From Arctopsyche grandis (taxonomy: Eukaryota > Arthropoda > Insecta > Trichoptera > Hydropsychidae): a stretch of 64,000 nucleotides of DNA. Positions 46,901 through 59,462 of the stretch are shown piece by piece. Each line of letters starts with the position of its first letter. Positions within the stretch are counted from its first letter, which is position 1. The stretch lies in NCBI RefSeq assembly GCF_051622035.1, contig NC_135364.1:12703501-12767500 (forward strand), read 5' to 3'. Below the pieces are notes generated by a model. It saw only the letters and a program-made list of their open reading frames with translations, did no database searches and was not told the DNA's origin. Both the position numbers and the translations under genes were made by a program.

Positions 46901-47441
46901 AATTTTTTTAACGCATTTCACAAAGGCACATTGAAAATAGTGAGATTTGAGAATAGTCTCATAAAAAATAAACATAACAAACACTCAAACGAATAAAATA
47001 ACTCATTTGTTAAATAATTTTTTTTTAAGATATGCAATATTTATGGAAAAGTGTAACAGAGGGCGCATTTTTAAACGGGCATTGGCTACGGTCCTGGCAT
47101 ATAACGTGAATTACGCACACATACCGATTGAGGTTATGTACATATGTGGTAAAGGTGAACGTCAAGATTGGACATAATCCAAGTGAAGCGAGCACTACAG
47201 ATTGATAATAGGAATAGGATAGGATAGGAAATAGGAACGTTGGAAAGTAGTGTTGAAGTGGCTAGCATGGAGATGTAGTGTTGAAGAAATGCGAATTCGC
47301 AAGGCGGAGAATTTCGCGGAAAAACGGGTAGACGAGTGGAGGGGTAGGGGAGGTTGAGGGTGAGGGTGAGGGGGAGGGGGGGGCAGTTGTCAGACAGGTC
47401 ACCTCGCTCTCCTCGGCCTCCGAATCGAGGAAGTCAGCCAT
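38554..47441 (-). CDS. Spt6: Transcription elongation factor Spt6, 32 exons, complete
   Basis: Histone chaperone and elongation factor that travels with RNA polymerase II and holds nucleosomes in place behind it. 32 exons with consistent phases total 5358 nt, or 1785 aa, close to the usual 1700-1830. Order: acidic N-terminus (1-300) with the Spn1/Iws1-binding segment [15 protein letters not shown]; helical core with YqgF-like and HhH parts; S1 domain (about 1230-1290); tandem SH2 (about 1370-1540), which in this family binds the phosphorylated Rpb1 linker; and a Thr-Pro-rich tail ending ATPLYDEN. The ATG at 47441 starts a 13-codon exon ([13 protein letters not shown]), matching the conserved Spt6 start. 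A GC-rich stretch surrounds and precedes this exon. Exons are listed in the three sub-entries. Confidence 0.96.
41039..44872 (-). other. Spt6: Spt6 exons 10-23: core, YqgF-like and HhH regions
   Basis: Exons: 44872-44687, 44602-44460, 44371-44237, 44157-43988, 43903-43594, 43524-43359, 43278-43102, 43012-42797, 42726-42514, 42434-42297, 42202-41907, 41829-41628, 41416-41269, 41187-41039. Landmarks: [34 protein letters not shown], the YqgF-like piece [13 protein letters not shown], and the HhH piece [21 protein letters not shown] CxxC pair ([10 protein letters not shown]) near the end may be structural. All boundaries are GT-AG. Confidence 0.93.
45141..47441 (-). other. Spt6: Spt6 exons 1-9: acidic N-terminus
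   Basis: Exons: 47441-47403, 46731-46641, 46562-46363, 46275-46156, 46063-46052 (12 nt), 45966-45797, 45692-45562, 45483-45359, 45281-45141. Most residues are Asp, Glu and Lys/Arg, as expected for the histone- and Spn1-binding arm. The fifth exon encodes only Glu-Arg-Asp-Asn, flanked by attggcacag and gtaaga; it is in phase 0 on both sides, so it can be included or skipped without changing frame. Intron 1 (46732-47402, 671 bp) is the longest and has no other feature that I could recognise. Confidence 0.9.
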
Positions 47442-49322
47442 GGCGGTGGGGGGTGGCGGACGCGCGTTCGATGGGTGAGGGGTGGAGGGGTGGAGGCGGG
47501 CGCGCCCCCACGACCTGCGGAGCCCCCGCTGACACCCACTAGCCGCTCGCCAATCGCCACTCGCTACTCAGCACTCTGCACTCTCCGCTCCGATCGCTAC
47601 ACCACTGACGACCACTCTATCCACTTCTCAGCTGTTGGCCTACACACCACACAAATGCCCACGGCCAACGTTTTCGGCGTCTGATCTTTCATAGCGCCTG
47701 CTCGCCACTGCTACATATATGTATGTATTCTCGCTGTTCTAAAAATATTATACTCACACGCCCATATTGTCTAAAAGGCGCGGTTATAAATACTACATGC
47801 AAATGAGTAGGTTTATGTTGTAAATTTGTGATATTTCTGTCAAATATTATAGATAGTGACATCCATTATTAAATATATTAATATCGACAACTACTCTTCT
47901 TAAGCCGCCATACGCAGACGTATCGTAACTGACGACCGCAACAGAACATACGTCAACGCGACGTATGTGCATTCGTATGGGCAAAAACGATACGTCTGCG
48001 TCAACGTATTCGGTGGAAGAGCGCCTTTACTCTTTCATACCTTCCACAAATTAACTCGAATGAAATGCCATTTAAAAACTTGATGCTTTATGTTTATCAA
48101 ACAATAAATGGATGTTTATCGTGTGCTATTTTTATTTAATTCATTCTTTTATTATTATTGACATACAGAATAAGACACAGGGGGGTGGTGCAGTATGTCC
48201 GCCTCGATGCGTCCAGACCACTCCTAGAATCGTTCGATATATTTTTTAATTTTTATATGAAGAAAATAAATATTCAAAAAAAATTTTATTCGTAAAAGTT
48301 CTCATCTTCATTATCAGAATTTGCGTCTACTAAGATGTATAAATTGTTTTACTGCAGTGGTCAAGTACCAGATCTTCGTTTCTTTATCTATTATTTTTAT
48401 CAAAGTTTAACTATTGAGTTATTAGAAACAGCCAAAAAAAGTTGCGAATAATTTCTACAACGTTCTCCTCATCACCGTCAAACTTTTGTCTTTATTTTCT
48501 TATTTGTTGCGATGACTAAAAAAAATTGACAATGTTTTAATATAGAAAATACAAACCGGAGTTCGTAAATGGAAAGAAACCATTTTGTCATATTACCCAA
48601 TTTCACTTTAAAAATAATGGGAAATCCCTGGTGCAATCAACCGAAATTCCATTTTTTTATACCAACTTATATGTACATAACTAGCGGATTTTATGTATAG
48701 ACGTTCGTTTACATTAGTAAAACAACCACTGCACTTGTGCGGAAGTAAATAACCACTTCCGGTCCATGGCTTCGTATTAAAATCTCATAATCAGTCATAA
48801 TATTTGAACCCGATGCACCGAAAATAAATTTTAAACTTTTTGTTTCGAGATGTATTGTTTTTAAAAGTGAATTCCCCAGAAAAGTATTCTGTACGCGCGG
48901 ATGTAATACATGTAAATATCTTGTTTTGGTAAAAATATAATATGTAATAACATTTTAATCCAGTAATTAATTACTGGCTAGTTGCTGAGATACAATCTTC
49001 TTATGGAAATATTATATGGACCTCTGAAAATTATCACATTGTAATATTAACTCTTAGCCAATATTGATCGGAGAATTTTGAAACTAGTTCATTTTCACAT
49101 AAGTTCAAAAAGATTCACCATTGTCAAAGTCAATTTTATAATCTTAATTTAGAAGTTGAATGAAAATTAAAAAAAATGTGTTATTAAATTAAAAATATGT
49201 ATTTCAATAATAATATAAATTATTTCATACAATAATTCTATCTATCTTTCTTGATCATACATCAAGGAGAAAGGGTCCATTGGATTGGAAAATAATTTAT
49301 AAAAATTGCATTACAAAAGGGG
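47442..49322. promoter_or_regulatory. Spt6 upstream region and MTCL1-like 3' flank
   Basis: 47442-47700 is GC- and CG-rich and probably contains the Spt6 promoter and 5' UTR. A foldback element lies at 47894-48022. 48030-49260 is AT-rich with nothing recognisable apart from the expected MTCL1-like 3' UTR near 49322. Confidence 0.5.
47894..48022. repeat. CG-rich foldback element upstream of Spt6
   Basis: Perfect 15-bp inverted copies ACGCAGACGTATCGT (47912-47926) and ACGATACGTCTGCGT (47987-48001) lie within weaker outer arms (CTCTTC... and ...GAAGAG). A smaller inverted pair ACATACGT/ACGTATGT sits inside. Probably a MITE; no target duplication is clear. Confidence 0.6.
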
Positions 49323-51816
49323 CTATTTAGTTTTGCGCTGTAGACCAGGTGTAACACTAACAGCTCTCGGTGGATTACTAGTATCGCTTCTCTGAAATTA
49401 AAATAAATTTTATGCATAAAATTAAAAACTATGTACATTTCAATACTCATTTAATACTTTTGAAAATACTAACTGCCGGAGATGGTCGTGCCAACTGTGT
49501 TGAACTACCATTTTTAGTTAGAGGACGTTGTAAGGAGGCAGATCTTGATGCAACTGGAGTGCTCAGTTCTTTTTTTCTTTCTTTACTGCTAAAATAAAAA
49601 AATAAAAAAACGGCTTACGGAAATAATTGGATAAAATTGTTATATTTTAAAATTTGATTAATATCCAAGATACTTACGTTGAACTCACTGATGTATTACT
49701 TCCACTTTTACGCGAGAACATACCAGATAGTCGACCACGCAAATCTTTTTTGCTACCCGCTGCACTCATGTCTGAATCAGAGCCTCCCTGAAACATAAAA
49801 TTGTTATAAATTATTATTTACAACTAATATTGAACTAATATCATAATATTAAAGAAAACAAATATACCTGTGATATTGATCCGATAGGTGCAAAGTCACC
49901 AACATCTGGTGCCGCATTATCATCGATAGAGCGCGATTTAGTAAGTTGCTTTAATTTACCAAAAATGCCCTTCTTCTTTTTCTTTTCACTGGCTGGCAAA
50001 ATATCACTTTGTGTAGATCCTCCCGATAGCCGACTGATATGAAAAATAAATAATAATTACATTAGTATATAAGAAAATAAATGCAATGAAATTTTGCATT
50101 CAGATATGTTACCTATCCAAACTTGTATCTCTTTGCATTGTATATAGTCTGTTATCTCCGATATCTGTATCCAATGATTGCAGCGAAGACATACTATCAT
50201 CATCAGTCTTCCATATTTTACTCTGTGAAGTTTTAAATTAATGAAATTTATATTATGTTAATTTAAAAATAATTATATAATTTTAATTTATAATTAATTT
50301 TATATGATTAGTCATGTTTACCTGTTCTTGAGTAGTTTGTTCTAGTGATATCGATCGTTTTTTAAGGGAAGAGGTTCGACCATTTGCCACTCGGGGAGAT
50401 AAACTATTCACTACGGTGTCTCTCGGCTCCGTCGACACAGCTCTATGTTAATTGATAAAATATTAAGTTTTTATTAGAAAGTAAATATAATTTTTTTTTA
50501 TAAAAATAAAATAGAATGTAATAAAAAAGAACGAAGTTTATAAACACTATTGGTAAATATTATTTAACCTTCTCATAGAAAGCTGTCTGCGTTGACGTTC
50601 ATTGAGTTGCGATGCTCTCACTTCATGTGATACCTTTCGTAGGCGTAGTAAAATACCGCTAGCATTGGATTCTCCAATACTATCATCTGGAGTTGCCTCC
50701 CGAGATCTTGATTTAGACTGAAACATTTTGAATGAATGTGAATAAGACGATAATGAGTACAATGACACAATTGAATTTAAGATTTATTAATTACTCTATG
50801 TCTTCTAGGTGGGGTTGGTGTAAGGTAGCCAGAACCTGGATTAGAATCTTGAATGGGTCTAATATTTTCGCCACTAGATTTTTCTAATTCATCTATCAAA
50901 TCAAGCATATAGCTAATTTTTCTATCTTCATCCTGAAAGTAAAATAAAGGAAACATGATAAAATATAATATTATAAGTAAGCTTGAAATTAAAATACGTA
51001 ATTATTTATGGACCTGTTGAGAACGTTTCAATGAGGCTATTGACATTTTGTGTTGCTCTCTTTCTCTATCGTGACGTTCCTTTTCTCTTCTCAGTTTTTC
51101 GTTAGTTGTGCGTAACTTGGCATGTGCATCTCTTAACTCCAGCAAATCACATTGCAGTTCAGTAACCTACATTCATAATTAAAACAATAATTTTACAAAA
51201 GTTTTTATTACTATAATCTGAAATTTATTTCATTTTTCATACTTTTTTCTTGCTTTCTTCGTTTTCTTCATCACCTGTTTTTTTCAATTGATCGATTCTT
51301 CTTTTCATATCCAATTTATCTTTGTCACGCTCTCTTTCCACCTGAAACAACAATAATATTAATTTTTGATTTACATACAATTTTTATACATAAGAAAATT
51401 ATTATAGATTATTTTTACTTCAAACAAAGTTTGGCGCAAGTCTCTTGCTAACGTAGATGTTTCTTGCAAGAGTCGTTGTTGTTCTTCTCTTTCTTTATGC
51501 CATGCTAGTTCAAGTCGTGTTCGCAAACCTGGAATCTTAGTTCTACCCGATGATATTAATCGTTCCTCTTCAAACTGTAAAAAACAGCAATGTTGATATT
51601 TATATAACTATACAAGCGACTCTTATTTGTTATAATTAAAATACGTACCTCATTTAATTTCGATTGCATTTCTGCTAGACGAACTTCTGCTGTTGATCGT
51701 TCGCTGACAAGTTCGGTTCGAACACGAGATGCTTCCAATCTCGTTTCACACAATCCATCTTCAAGGCAGGCAATTTGTTGTTGCAAGGCGTCTATTTTAG
51801 ATTTGCTCTCTTCAAG
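49323..51816 (-). other. MTCL1-like exons CC-NN: conserved C-terminal region
   Basis: Exons: 51816-51649, 51574-51419, 51341-51243, 51166-51014, 50932-50795, 50717-50569, 50442-50322, 50222-50113, 50033-49868, 49787-49678, 49588-49474, 49391-49323. This is the best-conserved part: ETRLEASRVRTELVSERS, RTRLELAWHKEREEQQRLLQ, LSGGSTQSD and the basic KKKKKGIFGKLKQLTKSRS. The tail from 49787 is Ser/Arg/Pro-rich and basic, ending TPGLQRKTK; a basic Ser-rich tail is typical of microtubule binding, which is an inference. Confidence 0.9.
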
Positions 51817-54800
51817 CTGTAATAAAATTCATATATAAAAGAAAAAGGGAAATAAGTTTGAAAAGAGCAATAATATATGAAAAGTTCGTACCTCATCAAA
51901 ATTTGAGACAGAATTTCTGTTGGGTCTGATAATTGGCTCACCATTTGTTTTCATTTCAGCCATCGTCTTATGTGCTCCGTCTAACATTTGCTTGTACGTG
52001 TCTCGTTCTCGTTTAAAACGAGCAATCTTAAATATAAACAATAATTAAAAGGTCTTAAATATTATTATACAAACTATTCAATTTAAATAATCAAAAACCA
52101 TACTTGAGTTTGAACAGTGTGTAATTCATCTTGTATTGTCTGCATTTGTGATTCATATCTCAATTTGCATTCTGCAATTTCTGATTTCTTAGCTTTGTCG
52201 TTCAAATTCAATTTGTTTTGCAACATCTTAATTTCTCGTTCCATGTTTGCTTTATCAATGTCCATATTTCTTTGAACTTTGGTAACTTTGTCATAATCAT
52301 CCAATTTTTTACGCAGTTCTTCAGTCTGTGAAAATAAAATCTCTTAGATTGTGTTTACTTGTAATGTTTACTATAAATTGATATAATAATTCAAACCTCT
52401 CGTTTGAGAGAATCTTGCAAGTGAATGCTGACATCCCGTTCTTTTGAAATATGATCAATTTCTTTTCCCTTCTGATCTAATTTAGCAGTCAGTCGAGCCT
52501 TTTCAACTTCCCATCCACCTCCACACAACCTTTCTTCTAATTGCGATAGTTTCTCCTAGTTAAAATCATAAAAATAATCAATACAATTTTTTTGTATCTC
52601 GATCGAATATTTTTAAGTAATAGAATACAAATACGATTTACCTGTAAATCTATTTTTTCCTTTATCCAAGCATCTGTTTTGTTGTTATAGGTATCTTGCA
52701 ATGATTTTAAATCTGAATTAACATTTGCTAAGTTACGTTGCATAAGAAGGACTTCACTAAAATGATGAAACGAATATTTTTTTCATAACTGTTAAAATAA
52801 ATAAACAAAAATATTTATGTGATCAAATGTTTTACCTATGAGCTGTTTCTTTTTCAATAGTTAACTTTGCTTTAGTTACTACGTGTTCTTCCTCTAGAAG
52901 TTCATATTTGGATGTTAATTCATCATATTCTTTCTTTTCAACAGTCAATTCATTTTCTAATTCTGTAATAATTTACAAATTAAATAAAAACTTTATTCTT
53001 CATATTAACACAAATAATTGTTTATAATAATACAATAGAATAACTTACTCTTGAATTTTTCATCGTATTCCTTCTTGAGTTCTTCAATCTTTTTGCTTCC
53101 TGCCCCAGACGTTTGTTCTAGTGTTCTTAATTTGCTTTTCAGTGACGCTAATTCCAATTCTTTATTTTTTAAATCTTTCTCGTGTATTACTTTCATTCTT
53201 TCTGTTCTTTTTTTCTCAGCCTTAATAAAAATATATATTTATTATATTTAATATATACTAATTATATGCATGTATATATACATATATGTAAGTACATATA
53301 ATATACCAGAAAATAAATTAAATACCTGGAAATCAATATCAAGTTCAGACACTTTACTCTCCAAGTGTTTACTTTCCTTAGTTTGAGCTTTTATAGTATT
53401 GTCCAATTCCGTTTTATCATTTTGTAGCTTCAGTGCTTCTTTTTTAGTGTTACTTAAATCTTCTTGAAGTTTGGTCGCTTCTTGTTGCTTGGAAGTCAAT
53501 TCATGACGCAGTGTACTGAGTTCATTTTCTCTTGTAACAATTTCTCTTTGTGCTGTATCTAATTGTTCTTTTATCTTAGCCAATTCTACCGTAGACACAA
53601 CATCTTTATTTTCAGAATTTGTGGACAAAGAATCCTCCTGAAATTGTAAAAATAAAGAGTATAAAAAATCTATAAGTATAATCAATCGTAAAACATAATT
53701 GAGGGAAAAAACATTAGTATTAACATATTTTAAGTTTTTACTATGTATGTACATATATATGTTTTTCTAATATAATTTTGGGAATTACTGTTAAAACATA
53801 ATAATAATATAAAAAAGTGATACTTTTCATGCAGGTACAAAACATAACAATACCTAAATAACTAATATATGTATGCAAATCGTGAAGGTTTTAATAGTTG
53901 CTATAATTATTAATTGGACTATATGTATATTGATAAATAATGTTTTAATTAAAATTAAAATTATATCCTAGTTTAAAATACATATAGACACATGCGTCAA
54001 TTTATAACTCTATGTCTAAATCTCTCTGGAAGTTGGTATATATATATCATAACATAAGATGCAATTCGGGGATTACAAACGGGCACTGTCGGAGGTTTAT
54101 TCAATTTACCAATTGCTGTATATGAGAACTCTTTGCTGCTATTTGAGACTCTAAAGTGACAATTTTGCCTTCTAATTCAGCCGTTTTCTCTTTCCAACAT
54201 AATTCATTTTTTTCCAATTTAGATTCAGTAACACCTAATCGAATCATTAGTTGATCTCTTTCAGAAATCCATTCCGATGACAAACGTCGCGATTTCTCAA
54301 CGATATTGTCATTTTGTTCTTTTTCTTCCGATAACTTTTTTTGTTAAATATAATGAATTCAAAATTTAATTAGAAAAATTTTAATATTCAAAAATATTTC
54401 TTAATAAAAAAATCTTATTAATATTTCTTAATTAAAATATTGAATGAATTGATTTTTTTGCTATTAAAAACCAAATTATTAATACTCACTTCTTTTTCTA
54501 GTTTGGCTACTCTTTCCTTCCTAACATTCAACATTTTTTCTGAACGCTTACTCTTTTCTTCAGCATCTTTGACCTTTTTCTCAAGTTCTAAAATTTTTTT
54601 AGCTTTGTCGCCAGCCTCCTTAAGTAGTTTAATTTTATCTTGTTCTGTTTTTGCTGCTGTATCAAGCTCTTTCTTTAATTTATCAACTAATTTATCTTTT
54701 TCCTCCAAATCTTTTTTGAGGTCTTCAATCTTCTTCATGCAATCTGCCATTGCAGTTTGTTTAGTTGTTGCTGATTCTGAAAATAAATTTAAAAAAATCC

Positions 54801-57800
54801 AAATAAATTAGTTCCAAATACTTTTTTTACAAGATTCTTATTTATTTAATCTCAATTAATTCTTCTATGGCATACTTAGGTCGGCATTCAGTTTAGAAAT
54901 TTGACCATCTAGTTTGGTGTTACTTTCTTGGATGTTTTTATATTTCTCTAATGCTTGATCTCTTTCTTTTTCACAAGCGGTGTGTTTTTCTGATAGCATT
55001 TTCTTTTCAGCATCATATTTTTTATTTGTTTCTTTTAAAGTGTTTATTTCATCTTGTAAACGTTTTTTCTCTTTGCTAATCTCGCTCTCGTTTATATTAA
55101 GTTTGGAGCGCAAATCTTCAATAGTTTTTTCTAGAGAACTCTTTTCGTCTTGTTTTTGACCCAATTTATCTAAATCAGCATTTTTCATGACAACAAACAT
55201 TTCTCCTGTAATCAAAATAGTTGATATGTGAAAATATCATTCCAATATGTAAAATTTAGTAGAAGTCATTCATACCTATTTCATTTTCAAGCTCTTCCAC
55301 CATTTTTTTCATTTGTAATTTTGTAGTCAAATCAGTAGGTTTTTTTGGTGTACGAGGCTTAAATGTTTTGATTGCATCATCTTTCAGTTGTTTTAATGTT
55401 TCTGTTAATTGGTTCTTTTCATTTTCAATCTAAAAATTAAATTAATTAGTAAATAATTTAAATCAATTACTGCATTTATTACTAAGCATTTGAATTCATT
55501 AACCTTTTTCATAGAAATTTTCAATTTATCCAATTCTTCTTGTTTTGTTTTCAAAGCATCTGCATCTTTTTTTAAAGTTGCTGTATTAAAAGTGACCTTC
55601 TTATCTACTTTTTCTGGTTCTTTTGGTTTTTCTAATTCCTTTATTTTTGTTTGTGCTTCTTTCAGTTCCGTTTCAAGTTGAATTAATTTATCAGAATCAC
55701 GATCAACAGACTTAGCCTTTGTACCTCTTGATAACTAAAATCATTAAAAATATTATACATTTTATACAAGTTCACTTATATTTATTAAAAAAATAATTTA
55801 AAAAAATAAGCACCTGTAATTTTTTATTTTCTGTTTGAAGTGTTTCATTGTCAGTTTCTAATGTTTGTATTTTATTTCTTAAAATACCAACTTCTTGTTC
55901 AACTAATTGTAATTGTCGTTTGAGATCAACGTTTTGTTGTTCATTTGCTCCATCCAAAGATCTATAAAATTAGCTCATGATAAAAATATATATTAAAATA
56001 TTAAATGACTGCCGTGAAAAAGTTAAGTTCCTTACTTGCTTTTAATGAGTGATCCCTTTGATCTCTTCTGGGTAATGCTCAATTCTGCATGTAATCTTTC
56101 AACGTCTCTTTCTTTTTCTATTAGTTTTTTTCTAACTTCGGCAATATCATCCTCAAGTATCTGAAAAAAGTGGAGCTTTATAAGTGGTTGGAAATTTAAA
56201 AACTAATATTGATTTAATTATGGTAAGCTTGTATGTATATTCTAAATTAATTTTGGAAATTCAATCTACATAAAATTATATTACCTTTATTTTTTCTTCT
56301 GAGAGTCCCGTTCCTTTTGTGGTCGATAAAAGTTTTTTACCCAAAGTGATAGGCGATTTTATATTAGCAGAAGCAAGTTTTTCAGTTAAATCTTTAACTT
56401 GTGTTTTCAGTGACTCTCCTTGTTGATCTAATTCTTCAACTTTTCGTCGTAAAATTGATGCTTCCTGTATTGTTTTTTTTTTTTATTATTATAAGCATTT
56501 TCAAATACACACATAATTATAAAAAATTTATACATGCCTAAAAAAATGTAATACATATACATATGTATGTACGTACATAATTATAACAAAGAAATTACCT
56601 GTTCATTCAATTCCAACAAAATTCTTAGTTCTGCAGGATCTTCTTCATCGGATATGCCTTCATCCTTTTCCACTGCACTTTCAATTGTTAACCTGTTTGT
56701 CGGTGCCGTTGGTGATAGTTTGCGAGCTGAACAATAAAATTAAGCAATTTCATATATATTTTCACAACAATTATAAATTTTAATCAATTTTCTTAGTTTT
56801 TAGAAGTGCAGTTAGCTAATAAACAATTGGAAAACCAGTAAGAATTATATTTCAGAAATTGAAATATTATACATACATGTATATTATATGTAGTGAACTA
56901 ACTGGTGACAAAAAGTTTTAATATCATGATGATTTCATTTTCATTTTATATTCTTTACACATAATCAATATCATTCATGCACTTGTGTGAAAAATATTAA
57001 AATTAGTAATTCAAACAAAAAAAGCTTATTAAAAGATATCTCAAAATTAAAATTAATTGTGAAAATCAAGCTGTACATGCAATTGGTTATATTAATGAAG
57101 TACTTAGATGTAATCCAATTTATTAAATTACGAATGAAAATTTACATCACTTTTTAAAAAGTAATTAATGAAATAAATGATTATGTACACTTTAAGATGG
57201 GATGAAGTTCTGTATTGAATCATTAATCGCCCAACTGGAGAAAATGGCTACAATTTCAAATACGTTTATCAAGCTTGGTTTTGATGAGTGTTAAAAATGT
57301 TAAACAGCCACACCAAATGACAACAAATGTTTTTTTTATTTATTTATATTGTTATGCATTTTTACGTTGTTTTTAAAATAATCAAACTTCAGGAAAGAGG
57401 TATAGATCGAAAAGGTTTCAGTAATTAAGTATCAAAGGAGATAACTCAAAACAGTCTGTTTCAGTTCAGTTTAACATACTTCTGGCTTTCGTAGCCATTT
57501 TCTTCAGCTGCAGCGCCAACGACTCATTGTCGTCTTCAACCCGAGACGCCCTTTTACGCAAATTTGATCCCTGAAAATGTTATCACTTGTGTTTAGACTA
57601 GTTTACAATTATATTGAATACGATGAATGTAGTGTTTCTCAACCTTAATACCAAAAAATACCTGCTTAAAAAAAGTGTTGGAAATTGATTATGTCAGCTT
57701 TTAAATTTTAAGTGCAATAAAAAAGTTGAGAAGCTCTACATTATTGGATACACAAAAAGGAAAGAAAAACTTTGCCAGAAATGGGCAAAATGTGGAGTTC

Positions 57801-59383
57801 TAAAAGGTGTGTTAAATAATATTATTATGAGCTAGGTATATTGATTTTACTGCAAACACACTCAATTATTATTTAATTACCTATTGTAGGTAATCCCCCA
57901 GTTATCGCATTAAATACAGATGTAAAAGGGTATTTGGGATTATAATAGCAATGGTTTGATAATGATACATCAGGAGATAAGGGAGGACTGTATGTGTTTT
58001 GAATATCTTGGTAATGTGGTTTATAATCTTCTTCCAGTGTTTTTAATTCAATGATTTTAGAACATCCAGGTATTTCAGGAGATATTTCAACGTGAGGTGT
58101 ATTTGTGTTTGTAGATTCATGTTTATGGAAATTTTCAGTTTGTGTACTATTGTTGTTTGTAACTATTGTTATTGTTTGAACCTGTGTATTTGACATGAAA
58201 TTTTCTGTTTGAGTAAATGTAGTGTTTATTGGAATTTCACGTTCACTTTGAACATATACATTTTTAAAATTGTCTTCGGTAGCACTTGCCATATCTACTG
58301 ATAATATCATATCTGTTTGACTACCGCAAGAAATTTTGAATAAGGTTGATTGAATTGCTTTGTTTATTCCAATACTTAAAGGATTGTCATCAAAAGTTCC
58401 TTCAACTTTTCCCAAAGTCATTTGCATTTGGAAAACATGTAGTCTTTGAGCAGTGTTTTGATCTAAAATTTCCGCATCACTGTCGCAATCGTCTTCGGAA
58501 ATTAACGAACATGGTATAAGATCTGGATGAGTAGAGACATTTGAATTAGGGAAAGGATTTATTTTTATGGAAGGTGATATTCGGCCACCCCCATGATGTT
58601 CTCTATACCAACTGGCCTGTATTTTACAAAATAAAGTTTATTAATATTTATCTACTAACAATATGTAAATAATGCTTTTCACAATTTTATAATAATGTGA
58701 CAACCTTTTATGAATAACTTATTTCTAGTATGTATGTATATATCCATCAAAAGATGTAATATGAAATTATAAAGTTTTTTTTCTAAAATGCAACATGTCA
58801 TTACCCCTTTCTTTAATTGTAGATTTTGCCCTTTGGCTTGGAATTAAGGAAGAGTAATGCAAAGTCTACTTGATGTAAATGTGTCATGAGCTTGCCAATG
58901 TTTAAGTTAGAAATATAGTCTATTGAGAAGGCACTATGCCAGTTGGCTGTAACAAGTATGAATTAGTCATATGGTACAATCAACTTCATTGGAAACCTTC
59001 CTCAACTTTCATTTTCAATAAATTAGTAACTAACTAATAATAGCATTTTTTTTTCATCTCGTTTCAAACATAAATCATCAAAAAATTGCAATGATGCATT
59101 TTTGAAGCAATGTGCATAAACAAAAAAAAAATCATTTAAATTTGTTTTGTAAAAACTATGAGAAATATATCACTATTCTGTTATTCAAACGAATTGCATA
59201 TTAAATTAAGTAGGGTTTAGATTTAAAAAATTATAGGTACCTCTTCCTCTGCATTTTTCAATTGCTCTCTAAGATCAGCTTCACGTTCTAACGAATCTTG
59301 CAAATCTCGTAAAAGCTGCTGTGGATCTTCTTGAGATCCTCCTCGGGTAAGAGATGCTCTACTTGGTTTCTATAGACATATAC

Positions 59384-59462
<79 letters not shown>

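Noticed and set aside
47354-47684. Two Gly/Arg/Pro-rich plus-strand frames at the Spt6 start
   Set aside because: GC-rich promoter sequence antisense to Spt6 exon 1; no domain.
54440-54811. 123-codon plus-strand frame rich in Leu, Ser and Phe
   Set aside because: Antisense shadow of the Lys/Glu coiled-coil exon 54776-54490.
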